Assembly: GCA_030427505.1 (NCBI GenBank)
Contig: JAUICH010000009.1
Span: forward strand, 145,126 to 209,125
Direction of reading: 5' to 3'
DNA from: Verrucomicrobiia bacterium
GTDB lineage: Bacteria; Verrucomicrobiota; Verrucomicrobiia; Verrucomicrobiales; DEV007
Length of the DNA stretch: 64,000 nt
Shown here: positions 7,670-16,086 of the stretch, piece after piece
Position numbering within the stretch: the stretch's first letter is position 1
Layout: each line of letters starts with the position of its first letter
The notes under the pieces: model-generated
Databases searched by the model: none
What the model was told of the DNA's origin: nothing
The model's input: the letters and a program-made list of their open reading frames with translations, nothing else
Program-made: the position numbers and the translations under genes

Positions 7670-10597
7670 TTAAATATCCGGCCCACTCACGTCACCGTCC
7701 CCCGCCAAGTAGCGGGGAAGGACGTCAAACTTCAACATGCCGACGACTTCGTCCCGGGCTTGCTTAAAAAGAGCCCTCGCCTTCACGGGGTCGAAAGTCT
7801 CATCCGTGAGGTCTCTCAGGAAACGGTCAATTTTCGTCCGGGTCCGTCCGCTAATGTTGAGCTCAAATTCAGAGTTACTGCGGGTATAGCGGTTTTGTAG
7901 TTCCCGCGCCTTTTCGAGGGTGGGCGGATCCATGGCCAGAAACTCATCTATCGCGCGAACACCGCGAATGCTTTCACCCTGAAAGTTATTGTTGCAGTAT
8001 TCTTCGAAGCCTTGGGAGATGCCGTATTCGGTGGTGTAGAGGGCATCGTCAATGTCGATGGGCCGCAGCGTATCCGGATTTTTCCAGGTATCGCGGACGG
8101 CGGAGTATTCGATGTGGACTGGCTCATACAGTTCGATCTGTTTGTCTGGGGTGATGGTGATGCCAAAGGTAAAGGTGGCGCCGCTCCTGGTCGGGTCCAC
8201 GGGAATGGGATGGGGATCCGGCGGACAGGCGAGGTGGCGCGGGTTCTTAACCACGTAGGTGGCCTTTACATGGATGTTCCCTTCATCGTCCTTCGAGAAG
8301 ACATAGCTGAGTTCGGTGGAAGTGCTGGGAAGATAGCCGCCGGTGCCGTCTTCCAACTTAATGGGGCTGTCGGGCCCCAAGCAGGATGCCTGAATGCCGG
8401 TGAACATGCCCTGGTGGACCGTGTCGGAGATGAAGAGGAGGAGCCCGGGGTCGTGATCCGGACCCAGGAGCCGCCGTAGCTGGTCGATGCCGGCCTCTTT
8501 ACGGATTTCCAGGGTACGCGTATCCAGGCTCCTGATCCGTTCACGATTCACCATCTCAACGGGGTCCTTGCCATCGCCAAAGTCGATCCTGAAATCCGCG
8601 CGGCCAAGATCCCGGTAGAAAGGTCCCACCACTCCGGTGGAGTGTTTGTCTTCCCCGATCGTTTCCGGCGTGAGCGTTTGCCCAATGCGCGTCTGGAGCT
8701 CTTTCTCGACGTTCTTCTGGACAAACTCCGGCGCGACGCCGGAGGTGTAGCGCACGCTGGTGGGCTCCACGGTCATGCCATAAACGTCCTTGAGTATCTT
8801 CAATTGCCCTACCGAAAGGTCTTCGGCGGTGTAGAGCTTTTCGTCCGGAAGTTTCGGGACGCCAATGCCGCGATTGTCCAGCTCGGTGGTAATGGACTCT
8901 CTGAGCAACTCGAGATCTATGGACGCGGTGAAGAACTTGGGGCCCTGCACGGGGTTCTGATTCAGAGCCTGATTGGCGACGTCCTGCATGCCCCCGGCGA
9001 GGGTCCGCATTTCCGTGGTATTCATGGCGCCAAAGAGACTGATAAGGTCTTCATCGGAAAGGGAGAAAAGGTGCTCGTCCAGAAGGCGGTAACGAAGTCT
9101 CATAAGATCGTCACTGCCTTCGATCTTGTCCCCCGTGGCGCGGAAAGCCTCGAGCACCTGATTGGTCACGCTGGTGAAGCTGTCCAGGTCTTTGAGCAAT
9201 TGCTCGTGATCGCCACTTTTCGCGGAAGTAAGAACGGTGCTGAGCGACTGATTGTAGCTCTTGACCGCCTGCTCGCGCCGGACACCGAATTCGCCCTTAA
9301 AGGCTTCATCCAAGCCATGAATATCGAGGGCTTTGAGCGCTCCGCGAAGACCGCCAAACTGCGAGGTCGAGAGCTCTGAGAGCGTCATCTGACCGTCTTC
9401 CAGAAGGTCGTCCAGGTGCTCGACGGTCTCGTCAATTTTCGCGCGCACTTCTTTGTCGATGAGGAGACCGAACTTATCGGAGTGGCTGGTGAGTTCCCGC
9501 AGCGCTTTCTGGAACTCGATGACCTCCTTGGCGAACGAACTGGGCGAGTGAATGGGGCCCGTCTCGTCCTCCATCGGGTCGAGGGAATGGGAGGCCAGTT
9601 TCTCCGCCAGTTCGAGGACTTTTTCCTCCGCCTTTTCGGCGCGCAAACCGATCTGACCAGCTACGAAGCGTTCGGCGGCAAATACATCGTCCACGGAAGA
9701 ATAAATCGGATCGGCATGGACGAGCGACTTCAGCATATCCGGCGGCATTGAGCCCATGAATTTGCCGACTCGAGTCGGCTCGTCTCCAATGGCATGCTGG
9801 AGCGCCTCCTTGAGGAGGCCGGCTTTGAACTTCTCGAAACCCTCGGGACTGTCTTTCTTGCTGGGCCCATATTTCTCAGCGATTGAGGTAGCTTGCTGGT
9901 CGAGCGTTTCGAAGAGCTGGCCGAGCTTGTCCCGGTCTCCGTCCTCGTTGAGGTGGTCGATGATCTTGTCGACCGTGCCGCCGAGCTTGCTCTCGACCTG
10001 ACTTTTGATCTGGTCGTTGATCCCGGTGAACTGGCTCTTTTGGAAAGATTTCACCTTGTCCGAGATGACGCCGAGCGTCTGCCCTTCCAGGGTTTGAGGA
10101 TCGATCCCCCCCTCGCTCAGGGCCGTGGCGAGGCCCATATTCAGGGCGGCGAGCTGGTCCTGGGAGAGTTGGGAGAGCTTCAGGTCCAGCTGAGTATTGA
10201 AGATGTCGTTGTAGTCGATCCCCTGGCCGATCAGCTTGCTGGCTTTGGGCGCCAGATCGTGGAGGGCGGCCTGAATCTTGGCCTTCCCCTCCGTAGTGGA
10301 GGCATCGATCGTGGCGATGGTGCCCAGGGTCTTGGAAAGCTGCTCACTGTAGTCGTGGAGAGACTGCCGTGCCTTGCTGTCGGCGCGGACGCCGGAGGGC
10401 GTGATCCAGTTAAGAAAACGTTCGCCGAGGGACGGCGCTTTGCCCAGAACCGGCGGATTCTGGGTGCGGGATTGAGTGGGTGTCGAACCGACGGAAACGT
10501 CGCGATCACCGAACTTGCCGACCGGAGAATGACCGAAGTCGGTACGGAGATTGATGTTAGGCTGCTGCGGAGCCCCCTGGACGATTGGCTGTGACAT
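7670..10597 (-). CDS. Large putative type III effector, paralogue B, with C-terminal RGS-like domain
   Basis: 975 aa. Residues 1-838 are collinear with paralogue A: the same MSQPIVQGAP start, FLNWITPSGVR region, helical middle (ALQHAIGDEP, PPDMLKSLV, LRGALKALDIHGLD) and beta-rich region. Residues ~850-966 are extra and follow the RGS fold: FEEYC near the start, GESI (E875), KARELQNRY, LNISGRTRTKI (N914), then ARALFKQARDEVVGML and FDVLPRYL (D958, R962). In animal RGS proteins an Asn in the VNLDS loop and an Asp and Arg in the last helix contact the G-alpha switch regions; counterparts of all three are present. RGS domains speed GTP hydrolysis by heterotrimeric G-alpha, which bacteria lack, so the natural target would be a eukaryotic host protein. 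The CesT-like chaperone gene follows downstream. Type III export is inferred, not shown. Confidence 0.65.
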   Translation of the reverse strand: MSQPIVQGAPQQPNINLRTDFGHSPVGKFGDRDVSVGSTPTQSRTQNPPVLGKAPSLGERFLNWITPSGVRADSKARQSLHDYSEQLSKTLGTIATIDASTTEGKAKIQAALHDLAPKASKLIGQGIDYNDIFNTQLDLKLSQLSQDQLAALNMGLATALSEGGIDPQTLEGQTLGVISDKVKSFQKSQFTGINDQIKSQVESKLGGTVDKIIDHLNEDGDRDKLGQLFETLDQQATSIAEKYGPSKKDSPEGFEKFKAGLLKEALQHAIGDEPTRVGKFMGSMPPDMLKSLVHADPIYSSVDDVFAAERFVAGQIGLRAEKAEEKVLELAEKLASHSLDPMEDETGPIHSPSSFAKEVIEFQKALRELTSHSDKFGLLIDKEVRAKIDETVEHLDDLLEDGQMTLSELSTSQFGGLRGALKALDIHGLDEAFKGEFGVRREQAVKSYNQSLSTVLTSAKSGDHEQLLKDLDSFTSVTNQVLEAFRATGDKIEGSDDLMRLRYRLLDEHLFSLSDEDLISLFGAMNTTEMRTLAGGMQDVANQALNQNPVQGPKFFTASIDLELLRESITTELDNRGIGVPKLPDEKLYTAEDLSVGQLKILKDVYGMTVEPTSVRYTSGVAPEFVQKNVEKELQTRIGQTLTPETIGEDKHSTGVVGPFYRDLGRADFRIDFGDGKDPVEMVNRERIRSLDTRTLEIRKEAGIDQLRRLLGPDHDPGLLLFISDTVHQGMFTGIQASCLGPDSPIKLEDGTGGYLPSTSTELSYVFSKDDEGNIHVKATYVVKNPRHLACPPDPHPIPVDPTRSGATFTFGITITPDKQIELYEPVHIEYSAVRDTWKNPDTLRPIDIDDALYTTEYGISQGFEEYCNNNFQGESIRGVRAIDEFLAMDPPTLEKARELQNRYTRSNSEFELNISGRTRTKIDRFLRDLTDETFDPVKARALFKQARDEVVGMLKFDVLPRYLAGDGDVSGPDI

Positions 10598-10821
10598 GGC
10601 GCTATATACGCGGGTGGTTAACGGACGGGTCGCGAAAAAAGCGGTTAGAATAAAAACAGCGAACGGAACCGGGTTCGAGAGTGACCGCCCCGAAACCGGC
10701 CGGACTTTTCCTCCCTACCTTTTCCCGTTCGTCTGGAACGTCTTTAGTAAAACTAGGCCTAGTCCCGTGATGAGGCGAGTGAAAAAGGTCCTTCCCGGTT
10801 CAGCCTGAAGAAACTGTTACA
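10598..10821. other. Upstream region of paralogue B
   Basis: Non-coding. It contains a perfect 12-base palindrome, ACTAGGCCTAGT (10752-10763), 155 bases before the start of paralogue B. Confidence 0.3.
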
Positions 10822-11310
10822 CTAGCCTGAATGGCACTCGGATAAGCGTGGTGACCGGTCAAGTCAAGCCCTTCGACGGCGGCGACTGGCACTGACGGAT
10901 CCCCGATGAAATCGCTCAACCGGGGTCTCAGGGCCGGAGGGCCAACGGCGCGCCGCATACCAGCCTGGGCCGAAGGCCCAGGAAAACGGGTCCCCATGAA
11001 TATCGAGGGCCGTAGGTCCGGCGCATCCCCCCGGGGATGGCGGCGGAGTCACGGCGCGCCCGCATGCGCCGGGCCTTCAGCCCTCGAAATTTACCAATCC
11101 GCCTAGCCCTGGGGCTCGCGCCCCAGGCTGGTATGCGGCGCGCCGTTGGCGCTCATGCCCCGCGAGGACGATCAGCCAGGCCCGGCCCACGAAACTTTTG
11201 GGGCACACATCCGGCGAGAAGGCCACGCGATACCTGTCCGGAAATTGCGTCGCAATTGGATCCCGCAACAGAGCCGGTCACCCCGCTTATCCGAGTGCCA
11301 TTCAGGCTAG
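10822..11310. repeat. Element B: 489-base element with 37-base terminal inverted repeats
   Basis: 10822-10858 and 11274-11310 are reverse complements with one mismatch (CTAGCCTGAATGGCACTCGG at the left end). Nested inside is a second inverted pair around 10945-10982 and 11103-11150, containing ACGGCGCGCCGCATACCAGC and its complement. Short open frames inside it are by-products of the GC-rich repeat. No transposase. Confidence 0.8.
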
Positions 11311-11311
11311 C

Positions 11312-11503
11312 GCACTGACCGCCTTAAAATGATGAGCGTTTGGTCTGAACAAAGAGCCGCTGGAGACAGGGCGGGAACCGGTCTTTTTGGCTGGGGCCTT
11401 CGTGGCTCTTCAGTCAGTTATGATTCACATAGCCTCCGTCGTCGCGCCTTGCCCCCAGCCAAAAATCCTCGCCTATCACCCATCATCTTAAGGCGGTCAG
11501 TGC
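11312..11503. repeat. Element C: 192-base element with 23-base terminal inverted repeats
   Basis: 11312-11334 (GCACTGACCGCCTTAAAATG...) pairs with 11481-11503 with one mismatch. An internal pair TTTTTGGCTGGGG (around 11384) / CCCCAGCCAAAAA (around 11453) adds a second hairpin. It begins one base after element B ends, suggesting nested or side-by-side insertion. Confidence 0.75.
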
Positions 11504-11547
11504 ACTCGCCCCACGCCGCGGAATTCGCTCCGCGCGGCTGGCCGGGG

Positions 11548-12996
11548 TCAACGTTTGTAGTCCTGCCAGGTTTCTTTCTCGCCCGCGGGCATCTCACGAG
11601 GTTCGGTGCGGGTGCGCGCCACCCAGCCGGTGATGGCTTTTAGAATGTCCGGGTGCCCGGCGGCCAGGTTGGTGGTTTCGCCCACATCCGCCGCCAGGTC
11701 GTAGAGGGCCCACTTGGACTTCTGATCTTTCCGGTAGGCTTTCCACTTCCCGTGGCGAACCGCCTGACTGAGGCGTTCGCCCCGGCCAATTTCCCAATAG
11801 AGATAATCATGAACCTTCTGCTTTTCCGGTTGACCCAGCAGGGTCGGCAGAATGGAGACTCCATCCACGTTCTCCGGCATCTGGTCCGGGGAGACGCCCG
11901 CGATCTCCGCGAAGGTGGGCAGGATATCCGGGAAGTAAGTGGGGAGATCCGTCTCCGTGCCGGGCGCGATCTTGCCCGGCCAGCGGGCGATCATGGGAAC
12001 GCGAATCCCGCCTTCGTGGAGGGAGCCTTTGTCGTCGCGCAGACCGCCGGTGCCGTTGAAGAACTCAACCAAGGGTCTCCAAGCCGAACCTTGGGCCCCA
12101 TTGTCGGAGGTAAAGATGACCAAGGTATCCTCATCAATGCCTAACTCTTCGATCAACTGAAGTACTTCGCCCACATGCCGGTCCAAGCGGCTGATCATCC
12201 CCGCGTAGGTGACATAGGCATCCTCTGAACCAATGTACCCAGGCCGGGGGTCCGGCAGATCATATTTCGGCCACCCCGCAGTGCGATAGGGAACCTCGTC
12301 CTCCTCGGGCACGGCGAGCTCCACATGGGGAATGATGTAGGGAAGATAGGCGAAGAAAGGTTGGCCGGACTTGCCGTGTTCCTTAATGAACGCCATGGCA
12401 TGCTCGTGAATGACGTCATGGGCATAAGTGCCTGTCTTCAGCCCTTCGTTCTCTGGGAGGAGGAGTTTCTCGGCATTGTGATAGAGAAACCAAGGATAGT
12501 AGAAATGGGCATGCACCTGTGAATACTGCCCTACCCACTCGTCGAAGCCTTGCTTGATGGCGGCGCCGGGATCGTCGTGATTGCCCAAGCCCCATTTGCC
12601 AAAGCCTCCCGTGACATAGCCACGGGTCTTGAGCACTTCGGCCAAGGTGACATCGCTGTCCTGAATGGTGTTTCCCGCGCCATTGTTCCGTATGGGCGAA
12701 TGCCCGGTATGCAGCCCTGACATCAGGGTGGATCGGGCCGGCGCGCACACGGCGGAACCCGCGTAGGCATTCGTAAACCGCAGCCCCTCCGCGGCCATCT
12801 GATCGATAAAAGGCGTCTTGATCTTCTCCTGACCGTAACAGCCCAGATGCCCGTAGCCGAGATCGTCGGCCATGATGAAGACGAGATTCGGGGGCTGATC
12901 GGAAGCCTTACCTTCAGCGGCTTGGGAGACGGGTAGCAGAGCCAGAGTAAGAATGACCGATAGAACAGCGAAACAAACGGCGGGGGCGGTTTTCAT
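11548..12996 (-). CDS. Sec-exported sulfatase (formylglycine type)
   Basis: 482 aa from the ATG complementary to 12994-12996, which starts a clear Sec signal peptide (MKTAPAVCFAVLSVILTLAL, cleavage near SQA-AE); the open frame extends 41 residues further upstream without sense. Arylsulfatase A/S1-family features: metal-binding NLVFIMADDLGYGHLG, the C84-A-P-A-R formylglycine motif, FGKWGLG, and IFTSDNGAQG. C84 must be oxidised to formylglycine for activity; the enzyme for this is encoded at 62062-63048. The substrate is probably a sulfated glycan, but the exact ester cannot be read. It runs in the same direction as the second sulfatase gene upstream (13363-14832), with a repeat element between them. 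Confidence 0.92.
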   Translation of the reverse strand: MKTAPAVCFAVLSVILTLALLPVSQAAEGKASDQPPNLVFIMADDLGYGHLGCYGQEKIKTPFIDQMAAEGLRFTNAYAGSAVCAPARSTLMSGLHTGHSPIRNNGAGNTIQDSDVTLAEVLKTRGYVTGGFGKWGLGNHDDPGAAIKQGFDEWVGQYSQVHAHFYYPWFLYHNAEKLLLPENEGLKTGTYAHDVIHEHAMAFIKEHGKSGQPFFAYLPYIIPHVELAVPEEDEVPYRTAGWPKYDLPDPRPGYIGSEDAYVTYAGMISRLDRHVGEVLQLIEELGIDEDTLVIFTSDNGAQGSAWRPLVEFFNGTGGLRDDKGSLHEGGIRVPMIARWPGKIAPGTETDLPTYFPDILPTFAEIAGVSPDQMPENVDGVSILPTLLGQPEKQKVHDYLYWEIGRGERLSQAVRHGKWKAYRKDQKSKWALYDLAADVGETTNLAAGHPDILKAITGWVARTRTEPREMPAGEKETWQDYKR

Positions 12997-13141
12997 GATG
13001 ACTGAGCGGGGTCTATGATCGAGAAGCCGTCCACATAAGATGAAATAGTGGCGGGTTTGTCCATCGCGTGATGGCGCGAGGCAATTGAAAACAAAGAAGC
13101 ATGGGTTGTCTAAACGCAAACCCGTGCGTCGAGTTTGCTAG
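12997..13141. other. Spacer upstream of the sulfatase gene
   Basis: Short non-coding stretch between the start of the first sulfatase gene and the next inverted-repeat element. It includes a small inverted repeat GCATGGGTTGTCTAAACGCA/ACCCGTGCG near 13100-13130. Nothing else is seen. Confidence 0.3.
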
Positions 13142-13355
13142 GGAGCGAAGCTCTTTGGATTGCGCCGATTTTTCGGCGCTTTCGTAGCGGGACGCGGGTA
13201 CGGGAAACGAATCCGCCATCTCCATCCCCTTGGTTTCCTGATTGGCTGAAAAGGGGGATCGTGAAAACGAAGCTTTAAACATTTCGGACCGGGCCTGAGC
13301 GGCGAAAGCGGCGATGAATCGCCGCAGTCCAAAGAGGCTGCGCCTCCTTCGCTCG
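13142..13355. repeat. Inverted-repeat element of 214 bases between the sulfatase genes
   Basis: 13142-13184 (GGAGCGAAGCTCTTTGGATT... with hairpin GCGCCGATTTTTCGGCGC) is an imperfect reverse complement of 13303-13355; the right arm has ~10 extra bases. Each arm also folds on itself. It ends 7 bases before the stop codon of the second sulfatase. Similar 'GACTGCGGCGATTCATCGCC' arms are, from memory, a recurrent type of dispersed repeat in verrucomicrobial genomes. Confidence 0.65.
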
Positions 13356-13362
13356 TTTTGGG

Positions 13363-14832
13363 TTAGGCTTTCGCTTTCTCCGCTTCCGCGCCGGAATACA
13401 TCGCTTTGGCGGGAGTCGAGGCCTTCGGAAAGACATCACCCGTGGCTTCGGCGTGGGCTTTTAACTCAGCCAGGAGTTTCTGCTGAAGCTTGGGGCGTTT
13501 GCCGGCCAGGTTTTCCATTTCGAAGGGGTCGTTCTTCAGGTCGATCAGGCTCTCGACGAGGTCTTCGTTCTTCGCGTTGCGGCGAATGGTGAGCTTGTGG
13601 GTGGGCGTCACCAGGCAGCGCCATTCCTGGGCATTGCCGTCGCCGACCTTCCCCTCGCTGTAAACGCTGTCCACCGTGGGAGCCGTGCCGCCTTCCACCA
13701 GCGCGCCGGAAAGGTCGCGGCCCGTGCAGGTGCCCGGATCGTCCAATCCGCAGACGCTTAGCATCGTAGGCATCAGGTCCAGGGAACTGAACAGTGTCTC
13801 TTCCGTGACTCCAGATTTGAGACGCCCGGGCAGGCGCATGAAAAGAGGCACGTTCAGGGATTCGTCCTCCGGTTCGCTCTTCCGGTACTTGCCATGAGAC
13901 CCGGCCATCTCGCCGTGGTCGGCGGTAAAGACGACCAGTGTGTTTTCCGAGAGACCGTTATCGTCCAGAAACTGAAGCAAGCGGCCCATCTCGTGATCGA
14001 GTGACTCGCAGAGACCATAGTAACCCGCCAGGTCCTTGGCCGCCTGTTTCTGATGCGCTTCGGGCACGTTGGGGCGGAACTGGATGCCGGCTTCCGTGTA
14101 GAGATCGAAGCGCTTCGGCGGACGAAAAGGCGTATGGGGCGGACCCCAGGAAACATAGCAGAGAAAGGGCTGGCCCGTCTGCTTAGCCTGATGGGATTTG
14201 ATAAACCGCATGGCCAGGTCCGCCTGCATGGCGGGCTCATAATACGGGTCGCCACCGGATTCCCAGGGGAGCGCCTGGCCTTCGTTGTCGAAGCCCCAGT
14301 GCTCGTGATAGGAATGGCCGCGGTTGAAGCCCTCAAACGTGTTAAATCCCCGTCGCCGCCAGCCGGGTGGAACGAAGCCCGGTTTTTCGCTGCCGTCCAT
14401 GTGCCACTTCCCAATGTAGTGAGTCGCGTACCCGGCATCGCGAAACCGTTCGGGAAAGCAGACTTCCGAAGGCGGCAACATCAGGTTGTTGGTAATCATC
14501 CCAGTCTGATGCGAATGCCGCCCGGTCAGGATGCAACTGCGGTTCGGCGTGCAGACGGGGTTCCCCGCATAAGCACGGGAACAGCGGACGCCTTGAGCCG
14601 CGAACGCATCCAGGTGCGGCGTGCGGACCACCTCATCCGTACCCGAGCCAAAGGCCGAGGCGCGCCATTGATCGGTCAGGACGAAAAGGACATTCGGTCG
14701 CTGGGCCGCAGCGCTGACATTCTCCTGCCCAAACGCGTGAGAGGTAATGGCACCGGCAGATGCAGCCAAGGCCGTGCCCGTGCCCGCCTGGAGAAAGCGG
14801 CGGCGGGAGGGTGTGTTTCTGGGGGTGAACAT
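13363..14832 (-). CDS. Tat-exported sulfatase (formylglycine type)
   Basis: 489 aa. The N terminus is a twin-arginine signal (SRRRFLQAGTG followed by an Ala-rich hydrophobic segment), so the enzyme is exported folded; this differs from the Sec-type neighbour. It has the sulfatase metal site RPNVLFVLTDQWR, formylglycine motif C94-T-P-N-R, GKWHMDG, and VVFTADHGEMAGSHG. The TDQWR variant is typical of choline-sulfatase/heparan-sulfatase-like groups. Substrate unknown. Both sulfatases need formylglycine formation; for a Tat substrate this would have to occur in the cytoplasm before export. Confidence 0.92.
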   Translation of the reverse strand: MFTPRNTPSRRRFLQAGTGTALAASAGAITSHAFGQENVSAAAQRPNVLFVLTDQWRASAFGSGTDEVVRTPHLDAFAAQGVRCSRAYAGNPVCTPNRSCILTGRHSHQTGMITNNLMLPPSEVCFPERFRDAGYATHYIGKWHMDGSEKPGFVPPGWRRRGFNTFEGFNRGHSYHEHWGFDNEGQALPWESGGDPYYEPAMQADLAMRFIKSHQAKQTGQPFLCYVSWGPPHTPFRPPKRFDLYTEAGIQFRPNVPEAHQKQAAKDLAGYYGLCESLDHEMGRLLQFLDDNGLSENTLVVFTADHGEMAGSHGKYRKSEPEDESLNVPLFMRLPGRLKSGVTEETLFSSLDLMPTMLSVCGLDDPGTCTGRDLSGALVEGGTAPTVDSVYSEGKVGDGNAQEWRCLVTPTHKLTIRRNAKNEDLVESLIDLKNDPFEMENLAGKRPKLQQKLLAELKAHAEATGDVFPKASTPAKAMYSGAEAEKAKA

Positions 14833-15276
14833 GCGATGAGTGTGACCGCTGACAAGGCAGATGGCACGGACATTCTCTGAAGGCGAACTGGCGGGATCGC
14901 GGGAAGGAAGCGGCTTGCATGCGACGCTACCGGACCCATTCTTGAGCCCAAAACCAACTGTCTGTTCTCGTAGTGCCTATGCGAAAGATTTCCGTGACGA
15001 GATGAGTCAGCCATCGAAGCTGGTCGCTGCCCAACCGGTGGAGCGTATTGCGGAGACTTTCAGTCGCCTCTTCCCACCCTTCCGTGGGCGCCACCCGCTG
15101 AATCGATGAACCTCATGCCCGAAAAGAACTGACCCCTAAAAGAGGCGCCGAAGTTCCCAGGGTTTTGAACAATGATTTACGGATTCCCGCTTGGAAGGAA
15201 CCGGGATTTCTGACTTATTCCAAGCATTTCAGATAATGCGTCTTCCCAAATTCATCCACTCCTCCCGAGAAAACAA
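14833..15276. other. Intergenic region, no gene seen
   Basis: About 440 bases between the divergent sulfatase and J-like genes. Short open frames here lack a start context or recognisable composition. I see no RNA gene or clear operator. AT content rises just before 15277. Confidence 0.3.
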
Positions 15277-16020
15277 ATGGCTAGAATCAAGTTCACTCAC
15301 TTTTTTGACGGGTTCCACACGCTCTTCGTTGGCTATCTGATCATCGGGTTCGGTGGCTTAATAGCAGGCGGTACCATCCTTGAAGTCTTGGAACCGGTGT
15401 GGGACAGAATTTCAGGAGGTTTTTCGGAAGGACTCCAAACGATCATCGAGTGGGGCGCTGGTTTTGGAATTATTGCTGGGACCTACTATCTCTTGTTTAA
15501 GTTTGTCTGGATCCCCCTGGAGCCACTCCCTACTTGGCTCTATTTACGCCTCACCCTATATGTTCCAGCCACTTGGCGGGACGCAAAGACCACCGGTTTT
15601 CTCTTTGATGGCGATATCACGGGAACATGGTATCCCCTGTTAGAACTCAAAAAGCTGCCCCGCGAGCTTCGCCGGGAGGCGCTTTATGAATTTGCCAAAC
15701 AGACTCCCGTGGGTGCCCTGACTCTGCAGCAGTCTCCATCTCTAGAATCACTAGCAGAGGTGATTCCCCTCAAACCTGATGCTGACCAGCGTTTGAATCA
15801 TGCCCGGGAGGTACTCGGAGTCACTCCTGAAGCGACGGAGGAGGAAATCGAGAATGCCCTTCGGGAGCTGATCAGAAAGTATCAGTCTCTTGCATTTTCA
15901 AACTCGCAACCGGAGAATCAACGCTTTGTCCGCGAGAAGACCGACGAACTCACCGCCGCCTACGATCTTTTGGTGAAGACCAAGAATGGGAGGATCATGC
16001 AAGAGAAACGATCACGGTAA
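15277..16020 (+). CDS. Membrane protein with C-terminal degenerate J-like domain
   Basis: 247 aa. Two hydrophobic segments (about residues 13-38 and 60-80) are followed by an amphipathic region and a cytosolic part. Residues ~180-240 resemble a DnaJ J domain: ALGVTPEATEEEIENALRELIRKYQ..., then a helix ending TAAYDLLVK. The HPD tripeptide that activates DnaK is not present at the loop (AFSNSQPEN instead), so it may be a J-like scaffold rather than a true co-chaperone. No close family is recognised. It is transcribed alone, converging on the SHD1-like gene. Confidence 0.6.
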   Translation: MARIKFTHFFDGFHTLFVGYLIIGFGGLIAGGTILEVLEPVWDRISGGFSEGLQTIIEWGAGFGIIAGTYYLLFKFVWIPLEPLPTWLYLRLTLYVPATWRDAKTTGFLFDGDITGTWYPLLELKKLPRELRREALYEFAKQTPVGALTLQQSPSLESLAEVIPLKPDADQRLNHAREVLGVTPEATEEEIENALRELIRKYQSLAFSNSQPENQRFVREKTDELTAAYDLLVKTKNGRIMQEKRSR

Positions 16021-16086
16021 GTTAAGAGAGAAACCTTAACACAGCCACATCGGCACGAAAGGCTGGAAACCAAACACGGTATTGCC

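Noticed and set aside
10864..11318. Several 60-93 residue frames inside element B
   Set aside because: They arise on both strands from the GC-rich nested inverted repeats and mirror each other; not genes.
14861..15109. 82-residue plus-strand frame upstream of the J-like gene
   Set aside because: No family features and no start signal; overlaps the likely promoter of the divergent sulfatase.
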